A DNA stretch of 64,000 bases from Carnobacterium iners (GCF_900177385.1 NZ_FXBJ01000002.1:2422001-2486000); one strand, 5' to 3'; positions 36,708-46,258 are shown, counted from the first letter of the stretch. Numbers and translations are program-made. The notes: generated by a model from the letters alone, not told the origin.

Positions 36708-37676
36708 ATGTCTAAAGATTACCGCGTATTACTTTATTATCAATACGTTACCATCGAAAAACCTGAGCAGTTTACAACTGAACATTTGACTTTTTGTAGG
36801 AAAATTGGTTTAAAAGGCAGAATTTTAGTTGCTACAGAAGGCATAAACGGTACGATTTCTGGAACATATGAACAAACTCAACTCTATATGGATACAATGC
36901 ATGCTGACAAGCGTTTTGCTGATATAATTTTTAAAATCGATGAAGAGAATATCTCTGCTTTTAAAAAAATGCACGTTCGCTATCGTCAGGAATTGGTTAC
37001 TTTAAGCCTTGAAGATGATATTAATCCAAATGAACTTACTGGTACTTATTTAGAACCTGAAGAATTCCACAAAGCTATCTTAGATGAGAATACCATTGTC
37101 ATCGATGCTAGAAATAACTACGAATACGATTTGGGTCATTTTAGAGGCGCTGTTCGCCCGGAAATCCGAACTTTTCGTGAGCTTCCCCAATGGATTCGTG
37201 AAAACAAAGAAAAATTTATGGATAAACGCATCGTTACTTATTGTACCGGTGGAATTCGTTGCGAAAAATTTTCTGGTTGGCTTCTTAAAGAAGGCTTTGA
37301 AGACGTAGGGCAATTACATGGCGGAATTGCTACTTATGGTAAAGATCCTGAGGTTCAAGGTGAACTATGGGACGGACAAATGTATGTATTTGATACTCGT
37401 ATCAGTGTTCCCATAAACCAAAAAGAGCATGTTATTGTCGGACGCGATTGGTTTGACGGTTCGCCTTGCGAACGCTATGTTAACTGTGCAAATCCCAAGT
37501 GTAATCGTAAAATTTTAATTTCTGAAGAAAACGAATATAAATATCTAAAAGGATGTTCTCATGAGTGTCGTATTGCTCCAAAGAATATTTACGTTAAAAA
37601 TAATCAATTAAATCAAGATGAAGTTAGTGAACGTTTAGCTGCTATTGGTGAAAAATTACCAGCAACTGCCTTGTAA
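36708..37676 (+). CDS. trhO: tRNA uridine(34) hydroxylase TrhO (rhodanese family)
   Basis: About 322 aa. An N-terminal ferredoxin-like domain ([18 protein letters not shown]) is followed by a rhodanese domain with active Cys in [16 protein letters not shown] and a C-terminal Cys-rich segment ([18 protein letters not shown]). The family makes 5-hydroxyuridine in tRNA wobble positions with oxygen. ATG 36708 follows TAGGAGGG by 6 nt; the upstream Met codons have none. Confidence 0.92.
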   Translation: MSKDYRVLLYYQYVTIEKPEQFTTEHLTFCRKIGLKGRILVATEGINGTISGTYEQTQLYMDTMHADKRFADIIFKIDEENISAFKKMHVRYRQELVTLSLEDDINPNELTGTYLEPEEFHKAILDENTIVIDARNNYEYDLGHFRGAVRPEIRTFRELPQWIRENKEKFMDKRIVTYCTGGIRCEKFSGWLLKEGFEDVGQLHGGIATYGKDPEVQGELWDGQMYVFDTRISVPINQKEHVIVGRDWFDGSPCERYVNCANPKCNRKILISEENEYKYLKGCSHECRIAPKNIYVKNNQLNQDEVSERLAAIGEKLPATAL

Positions 37677-37695
37677 AAAAGTTGAATAGATAAGT

Positions 37696-37733
37696 AAAAA
37701 GATTAGGACCGTACAGAGTCCTAATCTTTTTTC
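37696..37733. terminator. Bidirectional terminator trhO / ABC operon
   Basis: AAAAAGATTAGGAC pairs with GTCCTAATCTTTTT around an 8-nt loop. Confidence 0.88.
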
Positions 37734-38535
37734 ATCCTAAAATTAATGCGTCGTCACTAACACGATTGCCACTATTTTTATGAAACAGCTCCAACAAATC
37801 TGGAACAGTCATTTGTTGTTTTTCTTTTCCTCTCACATCTACTGCTATTTGCCCATTGTAGAGCATAATTAAGCGATTTCCGTATTCAATTGCATTTTCC
37901 ATATTATGAGTAATCATCATCGCCGTTAATTGCTCTTCCTTGACTATTTTATTTGTCAATTCTAACACCATTTTACTTGTTTTTGGATCTAGCGCAGCTG
38001 TGTGTTCATCAAGTAAGAGTAATTTTGGAGACTGTAAAGCAGCCATTAATAAAGTCAAAGCTTGACGTTGTCCACCAGACAATAATCCAACTTCCATCTT
38101 TAAGCGACTTTCTAAATTTAAGTCTAATTGTTTTAGTCTTTCACGAAATTCTACTCGTTGCTTATCTTTTACACCAAGGGATAGTCCCCTTTTTCCACCA
38201 CGTTTGTAAGCAACTGCTAAGTTTTCTTCTATACTTAAACGAGTAGCTGTTCCCATCTTAGGATCTTGAAAAACACGTCCTATATGTTTTGCTCTTTCAG
38301 CTGTTTTTTGGCGCGTTACATCTTCACCCGCTAAATGAATACTTCCCGAATCTACAAGAAAGCTACCTGCAATACTATTTAATAAAGTTGATTTCCCAGC
38401 ACCATTGCCACCAATAATTGTAACAAATTCCCCTTTTTCAATAGTTAGAGTTAGACCTTTTAGAACATGATTTTCATTAACTGTTCCAATTTCAAAACTC
38501 TTATGGATATCTTTTACTTGTAAAATAGCTGTCAT
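37732..38535 (-). CDS. ABC transporter ATP-binding protein (TrpXYZ-type)
   Basis: ATPase of 267 aa: Walker A GGNGAGKSTLLN, Q loop RVFQDP, signature LLSGGQRQALTLLMAAL, Walker B LLLLDEHTAALDP and switch His in MITHNMENAIEYG. Third gene of a three-gene importer operon (binding protein, permease, ATPase). In this family the substrate is often an aromatic amino acid, but the sequence alone does not show it. Confidence 0.9.
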   Translation of the reverse strand: MTAILQVKDIHKSFEIGTVNENHVLKGLTLTIEKGEFVTIIGGNGAGKSTLLNSIAGSFLVDSGSIHLAGEDVTRQKTAERAKHIGRVFQDPKMGTATRLSIEENLAVAYKRGGKRGLSLGVKDKQRVEFRERLKQLDLNLESRLKMEVGLLSGGQRQALTLLMAALQSPKLLLLDEHTAALDPKTSKMVLELTNKIVKEEQLTAMMITHNMENAIEYGNRLIMLYNGQIAVDVRGKEKQQMTVPDLLELFHKNSGNRVSDDALILG

Positions 38536-38551
38536 ATCATTTAATTCTCCT

Positions 38552-39436
38552 TTACTTTGTAGTATTTTTCAATTTTACTTTAGTTTTCTTTTTTATTAGT
38601 GGAGTAGAAAGAGCAATAGCTAAAATAAGTGCAGAGAATAGTTTAATATCTTGTGGATCAATACCTAGTTGTAAAACTAAGTCAATAATTAGGCGATAAA
38701 CAATTGAACCAATAACAATTGTTAATAACCGCTTAGCAAAAGATAATTGACGGAAAAGAACTTCTCCAATAATAACGGATGCAAGACCAATAACGATTGT
38801 GCCAATGCCCATTCCAATATCAGCATAGCTATTATTTTGAGCAATCAGTGCTCCAGATAAAGCAATTAATCCGTTACTCAGCATGTAGCCAATAATTTTC
38901 ATTGCATTAGTATTGATTCCATTTGCTTCACTCATGGCTTCGTTATCTCCCGTTGAACGAATGGCTAAGCCTGTTTCTGTATTAAAAAATAAATATAAAA
39001 GAAAGATAACCAATAAACTTGCAAACAATCCAACAATCAAAACAGACATACGACTAGTTAAGCCGTATGATTGAACTGTCCGCATGAGTGTTTCTTTGCC
39101 TAATAAAGTAACATTTGCTTTTCCCATAATTCTTAAATTAATTGAATAAAGTCCTGTCATAGTTAAAATACCTGTTAATAATGCTGGTATTTTAAGTTTT
39201 GTATGCAGTAAGCCAGAAATGGCTCCGGCTAACATGCCGCAAAACATTGCAATAAAAGTTGCTAAAAGCGGTGAAAGTCCTGCAACAATTAGACTCGCAC
39301 ATACCGCTGCACCTAGTGGAAAACTTCCTTCCGCTGTTAAATCAGCAATATCTAATATTCGAAAAGTCAAATAGACACCTATGGCCATAATTGACCACAA
39401 CAATCCTTGTGAGATACTTGATAAGATAATACTCAT
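38552..39436 (-). CDS. ABC transporter permease (TrpXYZ-type, branched-chain-like)
   Basis: Protein of 294 aa with about eight membrane segments, BPD_transp_2 family. The conserved LTAEGSFPLGAAVCASL and TGDNEAMSEANGINTNAMKIIGYMLSNGLIALSGAL segments are as in permeases paired with PF04392 binding proteins. It lies 28 nt after the binding-protein gene. No second permease is present, so a homodimer is likely. Confidence 0.9.
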   Translation of the reverse strand: MSIILSSISQGLLWSIMAIGVYLTFRILDIADLTAEGSFPLGAAVCASLIVAGLSPLLATFIAMFCGMLAGAISGLLHTKLKIPALLTGILTMTGLYSINLRIMGKANVTLLGKETLMRTVQSYGLTSRMSVLIVGLFASLLVIFLLYLFFNTETGLAIRSTGDNEAMSEANGINTNAMKIIGYMLSNGLIALSGALIAQNNSYADIGMGIGTIVIGLASVIIGEVLFRQLSFAKRLLTIVIGSIVYRLIIDLVLQLGIDPQDIKLFSALILAIALSTPLIKKKTKVKLKNTTK

Positions 39437-39464
39437 AGTATAGATAACTCCTCTTCTTTACTTT

Positions 39465-40445
39465 TTATTCTGGTATGACGATACTTGCAGGATCAATTCC
39501 TAATGCTTTAGCCATTTCTTCATTAATAACTAACTCTAAATTATTTGATGTTTCAACTTTCATATTAGAAGTTTTCTTGCCATCTTTAATAATTTCTAAT
39601 GCCATTTTTGCTGTTTGGCGCCCTAAGTCTGAGTAGTTTATTCCGTAAGTTGCTAGAGCTCCGGCTTGCACCATTTCTGCTGAACCAGGAATAACAGGCA
39701 ATTTGTATTCCATTGCGATTTCTCCAACAGTAGGCATTGTACTAGCTAGCGTATTGTCTGTTGGGATGTAAACAGCGTCAACTTCTTGAGCTAATGTTGT
39801 CATCACTTGTTGGACGTCATTCGTCGAAGTTACCGTTAAAATTTTTACGGCTACACCTTTATCCTTAATCGCTTTTTCAGCCATATCTGCTTGGATCTTT
39901 GAATTTGGCTCACTTGAATTGTAAATAATTCCTACTGTTTTAGCCTCAGAAGCTATCGATAATAGTAAAGCAATTTGTTCTTCAATCGGAACGATGTCAC
40001 TTGTTCCTGTTAGATTTTTATTTGGCTTTTCCATGCTTTCGACAAGTCCAGCATCAACTGGGTCTGTTACTGCTGTGAATAATATTGGATCCTCTTCCGT
40101 TACGTTTGCTAAGGATTGGGCTGCTGGTGTTGCAATAGCTAGGACAACATCATTTTTACCAGCTAAACGCTCACTCATACTTTGTAAGTTTGCTTGATCT
40201 CCTTGAGCATTTTGGTAATCAACCGTCAGATTTTCACCTTCAATATAGCCTGCTTCTTCAAACTCACTTAGGAAACCTTGACGTGCTAACGACAAGGACT
40301 CATGCTCCATATATTGTAAGACTCCAACGTTTATACCCTCGTCTTTTCCGCTATCTGCTTCGTTACTAGTACCACAACCTACTAATACTATTCCTGCCAT
40401 CATTAATCCTAGTCCTGTTTTCCATAATCGTTTGTTTTTCTTCAT
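39465..40445 (-). CDS. ABC transporter substrate-binding lipoprotein (TrpX-like, PF04392 type)
   Basis: Lipoprotein of 326 aa: signal MKKNKRLWKTGLGLMMAG ending LVGCG (lipidated Cys). The two-lobe body has GVLQYMEHESLSLARQGF, the hinge TAVTDPVDAGLV, and YNSSEPNSKIQ, typical of the ABC_sub_bind family that includes streptococcal TrpX. First gene of the operon, read through a 343-nt leader with a terminator and an upstream ORF rich in Tyr/Phe. The AGGGGGAAAA ribosome site is strong. Confidence 0.9.
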   Translation of the reverse strand: MKKNKRLWKTGLGLMMAGIVLVGCGTSNEADSGKDEGINVGVLQYMEHESLSLARQGFLSEFEEAGYIEGENLTVDYQNAQGDQANLQSMSERLAGKNDVVLAIATPAAQSLANVTEEDPILFTAVTDPVDAGLVESMEKPNKNLTGTSDIVPIEEQIALLLSIASEAKTVGIIYNSSEPNSKIQADMAEKAIKDKGVAVKILTVTSTNDVQQVMTTLAQEVDAVYIPTDNTLASTMPTVGEIAMEYKLPVIPGSAEMVQAGALATYGINYSDLGRQTAKMALEIIKDGKKTSNMKVETSNNLELVINEEMAKALGIDPASIVIPE

Positions 40446-40494
40446 TATCTTTTCCCCCTAGTTCTTTTATCAAATCATTCGTTCAGAAACTAAA

Positions 40495-40533
40495 AACACC
40501 CACTTAGATAAACGTACAATCTAAGTGGGTGTT
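40495..40533 (-). terminator. Leader terminator of the ABC operon
   Basis: On the minus strand, AACACCCACTTAGAT pairs perfectly with ATCTAAGTGGGTGTT, with TTTTTAG following. It lies 50 nt before the binding-protein gene, so it must be controlled for the operon to be expressed. Confidence 0.9.
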
Positions 40534-40682
40534 ACTTGTTATTTTAAAAAAGATAAAATAGGTTTCTTGCACCACTTAGATTTAACTTTCATCTATGTGA
40601 CGCATTCAGCTCAATACAAAATGCCTTAGCCATCATAGATACAAACATCACTGTTTCCTGTTTGCATCCAAGTACGACCTGT

Positions 40683-40754
40683 CTACAAACAACTTCTAAA
40701 ATAACTAAAGAAATAATTATTCAGTTGTGTTGTGTTTTTTGGCAGACAGTTCAT
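40683..40754 (-). CDS. Putative leader peptide (23 aa) rich in Tyr and Phe
   Basis: ATG 40754 follows GTGAGGGA by 7-8 nt, about 30 nt after the expected transcript start. The peptide begins MNCLPKNTTQL and then has NNYFFSYF before TAG at 40683. Five of six consecutive non-Asn codons are Tyr or Phe. The ORF is folded into a hairpin that a moving ribosome would open, as expected for a leader peptide in attenuation. AT-rich codons make Tyr/Phe clusters easier by chance, hence moderate confidence. Confidence 0.5.
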   Translation of the reverse strand: MNCLPKNTTQLNNYFFSYFRSCL

Positions 40755-40790
40755 ATCGATTCCCTCACAATCTATTTTTTTGATAACTTT

Positions 40791-40819
40791 AGTATAGAAA
40801 AAATACAAAAGATTGTCAA
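40791..40819 (-). promoter_or_regulatory. Promoter of the ABC operon leader
   Basis: TTGACA (40814-40819), 17 bp, TATACT (40791-40796) on the minus strand. Confidence 0.75.
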
Positions 40820-40996
40820 TCCTTTTATTAGATTTATTTAATAATCTTATCATCTTAAACTCATTTTAAAGGATGCTTCAAAACACTTCAGCTTATTTTA
40901 AAGATACTTTTATTCAAAAGTTAGGTTTTTTTCTGACTTTTTGATATAATTAACAGAGTAACTTTGAACAACACTATGAATTTGAGGTGAAATTAT

Positions 40997-43864
40997 TTGA
41001 AAGAACCAAAAAAAAATACTATTCCACTTTTTCTAACAAAAATTAAAGTCTTTTTTACAAAAGTAAAAAAAGATCTGAATGAAAAATATTCTTCTTTTAA
41101 AGAGGTTAGAAAAAATAAAGCGAATAGAAAAGAGCAAAATAAACAATCGGATAGAATAGAATCTGTCTCGTCTGACCACACTGCTCTAGATTCAAAAAAA
41201 TCAACCGCCAATCCTAAAAAACTTGAGGATAAATTTATTGGTATTTTATTAGCTGTAAAAATATGGCTTGTTGTGCAAGGAAAAATTATTAAAAATAAGT
41301 TTGCTAAGAAAAACAGCAATAATAGCAATCATCATACTGATAAAGAAACGACTTTTTCAGATCGTTATCCATCTTTCTTATTCGGTTTTAATGTTACGTA
41401 CACCGTTATTAAAAACCTCTTTATTGCGCTAGTTATTTTTATTCTAATTGGTGTTGCATTCGCAGGTGGAACGGGATTAGGCTACTTTGCTTATCTCGTT
41501 TCTGAAGATAAACCGCCCACTTATAAAGAAATGAATGCTGATTTAAAAGATGTAGAAACAACTTCTTCCGTTTATTACGCAGGCGGTGAGCTGATTAGTG
41601 ATTTAAGGACTGATTTAAAAAGAACGACTATGCCTTTGAAAGATATGTCTGATTTAGTCCAGAAAGCTATTATAGCAACCGAGGATGAATATTTTTATGA
41701 GCATCATGGTGTTGTACCTAAAGCTATTGCCCGTGCCCTATTTCAAGAGGTTACTGGCTCAAGTTCTGTTTCTGGTGGTTCTACGTTAACTCAGCAATTA
41801 GTTAAACAACAAATTCTGACGAACGAGGTTTCATTTAAACGTAAAGCAAATGAAATTTTACTTGCTTATCGACTTGAAAACTTTTTTTCTAAAGAAGAAA
41901 TTCTAGAATCTTATTTAAATGTTTCTCCTTTTGGAAGAAATAACCACGGCGAAAATATTGCTGGACTCTATGAAGCTTCTTACGGTATTTTCGGTGTTGA
42001 CTCAAAAGAATTAACACTGCCACAAGCAGCCTTTATTGCTGGACTGCCACAAAACCCAATCGTTTATAGTCCGTATACTCAAAATGGAGAAATTAAAGAA
42101 GATTTATCAACAGGTTTTGCTAGAAAGAATGAAGTCTTATTCAGAACGTACCGCGAAGGGTATATTAACAAAAAAGAATACGATGCAGCAAAAATCTATG
42201 ATTTAACTGCTGACTTTATTCAACAAGATTCTGCGACTAAACAAAATAATTCTTATATCTATAATGCTGTTGAAAAAGAAGCGCGTAAGGTTTTAATTGA
42301 ACAACTTTATATAAAGGATAAATTAACAGCTGCTGACTTAGCAGCTGACAAAAGCCTATACAATGAATACTATGATAAAGCAGACCAAAAAATACGTATG
42401 GATGGCTATCAGATTCATACCACTATTGATAAGGATGTCTATGATGCTATGCAAAATGTCGTAGTTAGCAATGCTAGCAATCTTGGTTATAAAAAAGAAA
42501 TAAATTGGACAAATCCTGATACCAACGAGGTAACGACAATCATTGAACCCGTTCAAAATGGTAGTGTATTACTAAATAATGCTACTGGTGCAATTCTTTC
42601 ATTTGTTGGTGGTGTCGATTTTAATATTTCCCAAGTGAATCATGCATTTGATACGAATCGATCGCCTGGTTCTACTATCAAACCTATTTTAGTCATTGCA
42701 CCCGCTCTTGAAAATGGTACGATTACCCCAGCAACGATTGTTCCACAAACAGAATTAATCGTTCCTGATGGCGTTACGGGTACACATGAAATTACAAATG
42801 CTGGTGGCAGAGCACCTGGCACATGGATTAGTGCTCGAAAAGGTTTAGCTATATCTAGCAACATCGTCATATCAAGAATCTATATGGAAATGCAAAAATC
42901 ATTTGTTCCAGGAAAATATCTCCAAAAAATGGGGATAGGAACAGATTCAATTGCAGAAGAAGAATATAAAAATATTTCCTTAGCTATCGGTGGTACTGAA
43001 GGTGGAGCTTCTGTATTAGAACAAACTACCGCATTCGCCACTCTAGCTAATAGCGGAACACATACTGAAAACTATATGATTGAATCAATTGAAAGTTCAA
43101 CTGGTGAAGTACTTTACAAGCATGAAACGAAATCTAATCCAGTCTTTACTCCTCAAACAGCCTATCTAACTATTGATATGTTACGAGATGTTTTAGATGC
43201 TGGTACTGCTACCGACGTAAAAAGCCAATTAAATTTCAGCACTGATTTAGCTGGTAAAACAGGGACCTCTGAAAATGAAAAAGATATTTGGTTTATTGCT
43301 AGCACACCTAAAGTTACCTTAAGTTCTTGGATTGGTTATGATAACTCTGTTGAAGAAAACTATTTAGACAAATATTCTGGTCCAGGTAATTCTGGAAGGC
43401 GAAATCGTGCTTATTGGGCTCAGCTTGCTAATGCCATCAATAACGCTAACTCATCTATTATCGGATCTGGTCAGTCTTTCCAACAGCCAGGAGGGATTGT
43501 TTCTTCAACTGTAAATGAAAAAACAGGTACTAAAGCCGGTAAAGTAACATTAGGCAACGAAAAAGAAATCGTTGTTTCTGGAGAAACAGTAACTGAATTA
43601 TTTAATAGTAAATACCTTCCAAAAGCGGCTACGTATAATTTTGCTATTGGAGCAAATGAAAAAGACCTGAAAGATTTTTGGGGTGAAATAGCTACTGCAG
43701 AGGCTAAAGAAAAAGCAGAGAAAGCTAAGATTGACGCTGAAGCGAAAAAGAAAGCTGAGGCCGATGCAAAAACAAAGGCGGATGCTGAAGCGAAAAAGAA
43801 AGCTGAGGCCGATGCAAAAGAAAAAGCTGATGCTGAGGCTAAAAAGAAAGCTGACTCCGAATAA
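40997..43864 (+). CDS. Class A penicillin-binding protein (PBP2A-like)
   Basis: Bifunctional cell-wall synthase of 955 aa. A basic cytoplasmic head of about 130 residues precedes one membrane helix (about 137-165). The GT51 glycosyltransferase has TEDEYFYEHHGV and GGSTLTQQLVKQ. The transpeptidase has SPGSTIKP (Ser559, Lys562), SSN, and KTGTS (Lys754). The start is TTG 40997 with GAGGTG 6 nt upstream. The last about 50 residues are a Lys/Ala/Asp/Glu repeat (AEAKKKAEADAK units). A TATAAT box lies at about 40943. Confidence 0.93.
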   Translation: MKEPKKNTIPLFLTKIKVFFTKVKKDLNEKYSSFKEVRKNKANRKEQNKQSDRIESVSSDHTALDSKKSTANPKKLEDKFIGILLAVKIWLVVQGKIIKNKFAKKNSNNSNHHTDKETTFSDRYPSFLFGFNVTYTVIKNLFIALVIFILIGVAFAGGTGLGYFAYLVSEDKPPTYKEMNADLKDVETTSSVYYAGGELISDLRTDLKRTTMPLKDMSDLVQKAIIATEDEYFYEHHGVVPKAIARALFQEVTGSSSVSGGSTLTQQLVKQQILTNEVSFKRKANEILLAYRLENFFSKEEILESYLNVSPFGRNNHGENIAGLYEASYGIFGVDSKELTLPQAAFIAGLPQNPIVYSPYTQNGEIKEDLSTGFARKNEVLFRTYREGYINKKEYDAAKIYDLTADFIQQDSATKQNNSYIYNAVEKEARKVLIEQLYIKDKLTAADLAADKSLYNEYYDKADQKIRMDGYQIHTTIDKDVYDAMQNVVVSNASNLGYKKEINWTNPDTNEVTTIIEPVQNGSVLLNNATGAILSFVGGVDFNISQVNHAFDTNRSPGSTIKPILVIAPALENGTITPATIVPQTELIVPDGVTGTHEITNAGGRAPGTWISARKGLAISSNIVISRIYMEMQKSFVPGKYLQKMGIGTDSIAEEEYKNISLAIGGTEGGASVLEQTTAFATLANSGTHTENYMIESIESSTGEVLYKHETKSNPVFTPQTAYLTIDMLRDVLDAGTATDVKSQLNFSTDLAGKTGTSENEKDIWFIASTPKVTLSSWIGYDNSVEENYLDKYSGPGNSGRRNRAYWAQLANAINNANSSIIGSGQSFQQPGGIVSSTVNEKTGTKAGKVTLGNEKEIVVSGETVTELFNSKYLPKAATYNFAIGANEKDLKDFWGEIATAEAKEKAEKAKIDAEAKKKAEADAKTKADAEAKKKAEADAKEKADAEAKKKADSE

Positions 43865-43879
43865 TAATATAAGAGAATG

Positions 43880-43925
43880 AAAAAACCCGATTAAAAGAGA
43901 ACCAACTCTTTTAATCGGGTTTTTA
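43880..43925. terminator. Bidirectional terminator PBP / ccpA
   Basis: AAAAACCCGATTAAAAGAG pairs with CTCTTTTAATCGGGTTTTT; a strong stem shared by two convergent genes. Confidence 0.92.
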
Positions 43926-43927
43926 CT

Positions 43928-44932
43928 TTATTTTGAAGTTCCTCGATTTGCAATATGATGAGGTAAAATAATAGTTTTTTCATCCACTTCTTCTTTATTC
44001 ATTAATTTTGTTAATAAACGCATAGAAACAGCGCCAATATCGTATAATGGTTGAGTAACTGTACTCAATTTAGGGCGAACCATTTCAGTTAATTTTGAAT
44101 TATTTGCCGTAATAATTTCGAATTCTTCCGGTATGCGAAGGTTTGAATCTAAAGCACCATTTAAAACACCTACTGCTAACTCATCATCACCGACGAAAGC
44201 CGCTGTTGCACTCGCTTCAGCTAATTTAGAAAAAATTTCTTCTCCCGCTGAGAAAGTGTAGTCTGTTTCAAAAATTAAACTCTCATCAAAAGCAACTCCC
44301 GCATCCGAGAAAGCTTTTTTATATCCTTTCATACGATAAACACTATTAATAGGTTCATCTTTTTGAGACCCAGAAACAAAGGCAATACGTTCATGACCTT
44401 TAGCTAATAATTCAGCAATAGCTTCTTCAGTTGCTCCCTCATAATCAATATTCACACTTCCTACTTGGTTATCAGGATCAACCGTACCTGCTAAGACTAC
44501 TGGGATTTTTGATCTTGAGAATTCAGCACGTAGTTCATCTGTAATTTTGTGTCCCATATAGATCAATCCATCTACTTGTTTTGCTAATAAAGTATTTAAC
44601 ACATTTACTTCTTTTTGATCATTTTGATCTGAATTAGCTAAAATAATATTGTATTTGTACATTGTAGCAATATCGTCAATTCCTCTTGCTAGCGATGAAA
44701 AATATAAATTTGTGACATCAGGTATGATTACACCTACTGTCGTTGTCTTTTTACTAGCTAAGCCACGAGCAATAGCATTAGGTCTATAATCTAAACGGTC
44801 AATAACTTCTAGTACTTTTTTACGAGTAGTTGGCTTTACATTTGGGTTTCCGTTGACAACTCTAGATACAGTTGCCATTGATACATTCGCTTCTCTCGCG
44901 ACATCATAAATGGTAATCGTTTGTTTTTCCAT
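43928..44932 (-). CDS. ccpA: Catabolite control protein A
   Basis: LacI-family master regulator of carbon catabolite control, 334 aa. The DNA-binding head [20 protein letters not shown] and hinge [19 protein letters not shown] are followed by the periplasmic-binding-like core ([26 protein letters not shown]). Binds HPr-Ser-P and cre sites. ATG 44932 has AAAGGAGA upstream. Divergent from pepQ with a cre-like site between, as in other lactic acid bacteria. Confidence 0.96.
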   Translation of the reverse strand: MEKQTITIYDVAREANVSMATVSRVVNGNPNVKPTTRKKVLEVIDRLDYRPNAIARGLASKKTTTVGVIIPDVTNLYFSSLARGIDDIATMYKYNIILANSDQNDQKEVNVLNTLLAKQVDGLIYMGHKITDELRAEFSRSKIPVVLAGTVDPDNQVGSVNIDYEGATEEAIAELLAKGHERIAFVSGSQKDEPINSVYRMKGYKKAFSDAGVAFDESLIFETDYTFSAGEEIFSKLAEASATAAFVGDDELAVGVLNGALDSNLRIPEEFEIITANNSKLTEMVRPKLSTVTQPLYDIGAVSMRLLTKLMNKEEVDEKTIILPHHIANRGTSK

Positions 44933-44959
44933 ATATATTATCTCCTTTAATTTTGTTTG

Positions 44960-44996
44960 TTTGATAGATTGTATTATTCTAATACAATCTATCAAA
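44960..44996. repeat. Perfect 17-bp-arm palindrome over the ccpA promoter
   Basis: Two perfect 17-bp arms, the first TTTGATAGATTGTATTA, separated by 3 nt. It covers the ccpA -10 box (44986-44991) and start site, so it looks like an operator, not an RNA hairpin. Confidence 0.8.
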
Positions 44997-45023
44997 CTTT
45001 CACAAATAATGCAAGCGTTTTAA
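44986..45023 (-). promoter_or_regulatory. ccpA promoter with overlapping cre-like site
   Basis: TTGCAT (45009-45014), 17 bp, TAGATT (44986-44991) on the minus strand. The cre-like TGCAAGCGTTTTAA (45010-45023, core AAGCGTT) overlaps the -35, which fits autorepression by CcpA. Two bases differ from cre consensus. Confidence 0.6.
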
Positions 45024-45157
45024 TTATGTTTTCATGAAAATTTCATTTTATGTTTTCATAAAGTTCTTTTTTCTATTTTGCTTCTTTACTTTTATTTTTT
45101 TTTTCTAATGATACAATTAGTTAAGTTGAAAACATAATAGAAAGTTGGGAATAAACG

Positions 45158-46258
45158 ATGACAAATAAAAAACTGACTTCTTTAAAAAAATGGTTAATAG
45201 AAAGTAAGATAGATTGTATTTTATTAAATGATCCAGAAAACATTGCTTACTATAGTGGGTTTAAAAGTGAGCCTCACGAAAGGATATTAGCTCTCGTTAT
45301 TTTTCCATTTGCTGACCCATTTCTCTTTACACCTTCTTTAGAAATTAAAGATGCTCAAAATAGTGAGTGGCCATTTTCTGTTTACGGTTATCTAGACAAC
45401 GAAAATCCTTGGTCTATCTTATCCGAAAAAATACAATCAGCAACGACTAGCACAGGTCATTTTGCAATAGAAAAAGCTTTTTTAACTGTCGAACGCTACG
45501 AAAAACTTTGTCATTTTTTCAAAAATTCACTATTTAAAAATATATCCGAAAAAATACAAGAAATGAAGTTAATTAAAGATTCAAGCGAAATTAAAAAAAT
45601 GATTGAAGCTGGTGAGTGGGCAGATAAAGCTTTAGAAATAGGTTTTAACAGTATTAAAGAAGGAATCTCTGAGGAAGAAATCGTTGCTGAAATTGAATTT
45701 CAATTAAAGAAACAAGGAATGAAAGAAATGAGTTTTGAAACGATGGTCCTGACCGGTGATCATGCCGCAAGTCCACATGGTGTTCCAGGTGCAAGAAAAG
45801 TAAAAAAAGATGATATGATTCTCTTTGATTTAGGCGTAGTTCATAATGGATACACTAGTGATGTTACAAGGATGGCTATTTTTGGTAACCCTTCTAAGGA
45901 AGCTGAAAAGGTATACTCTATTGTGCTTAGAGCTCATCAAGCTGCTATTGCAGCGGTAAAACCCGGTGTAACTGCTGGACAGCTAGATGAAATTGCGCGA
46001 AATATTATCACAAAAGAGGGATACGGAGAGTATTTCACTCACCGTCTTGGACATGGATTAGGTAGTAGCGTTCATGAGTTTCCTTCTATTATGAAAGATA
46101 GCGAGTTAATAATTAAAGAAGGAATGTGTTTTTCAATAGAACCTGGTATTTATATTCCAGGCATTGTAGGCGTTAGAATTGAAGACTGCCTGTATGTTAC
46201 AAAGAATGGTTGCGAACTTTTTACAAAGACGCCTACAACTTTTAAATCAATTGGTTAA
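45158..46258 (+). CDS. pepQ: Xaa-Pro dipeptidase PepQ
   Basis: Prolidase of 366 aa, M24 family. Metal ligands are in LFDLGVVHNGYTSDVTRM, HRLGHGLGSSVHE, SIEPGIYIPG and GVRIEDC. It is divergent from ccpA, the standard pepQ-ccpA pair of lactic acid bacteria, and shares the cre-like region. A second M24 gene lies at 19.3 kb; this one is the dipeptidase by context. Confidence 0.94.
   Translation: MTNKKLTSLKKWLIESKIDCILLNDPENIAYYSGFKSEPHERILALVIFPFADPFLFTPSLEIKDAQNSEWPFSVYGYLDNENPWSILSEKIQSATTSTGHFAIEKAFLTVERYEKLCHFFKNSLFKNISEKIQEMKLIKDSSEIKKMIEAGEWADKALEIGFNSIKEGISEEEIVAEIEFQLKKQGMKEMSFETMVLTGDHAASPHGVPGARKVKKDDMILFDLGVVHNGYTSDVTRMAIFGNPSKEAEKVYSIVLRAHQAAIAAVKPGVTAGQLDEIARNIITKEGYGEYFTHRLGHGLGSSVHEFPSIMKDSELIIKEGMCFSIEPGIYIPGIVGVRIEDCLYVTKNGCELFTKTPTTFKSIG

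Larger units (their letters stand above)
40446..40788 (-). promoter_or_regulatory. Structured attenuator leader of the ABC operon
   Basis: A leader of about 343 nt. It contains an upstream ORF (40683-40754) whose ends pair (CTGTCT/AGACAG), a stem GATGCAAACA/TGTTTGTATC (about 40640-40670), a further stem ATCTATG/CATAGAT, an antiterminator candidate AAATCTAAGTGGTG (40570-40583) and a terminator (40495-40533). The antiterminator can pair with the terminator's 5' arm, so the two are mutually exclusive. No T-box consensus or known riboswitch core was recognised. Confidence 0.65.

Noticed and set aside
40446-40788. T-box leader for the ABC operon
   Set aside because: The conserved T-box stretch before the terminator is missing (only AGTGGTGCAAG is present), and no stem I hallmarks were seen.
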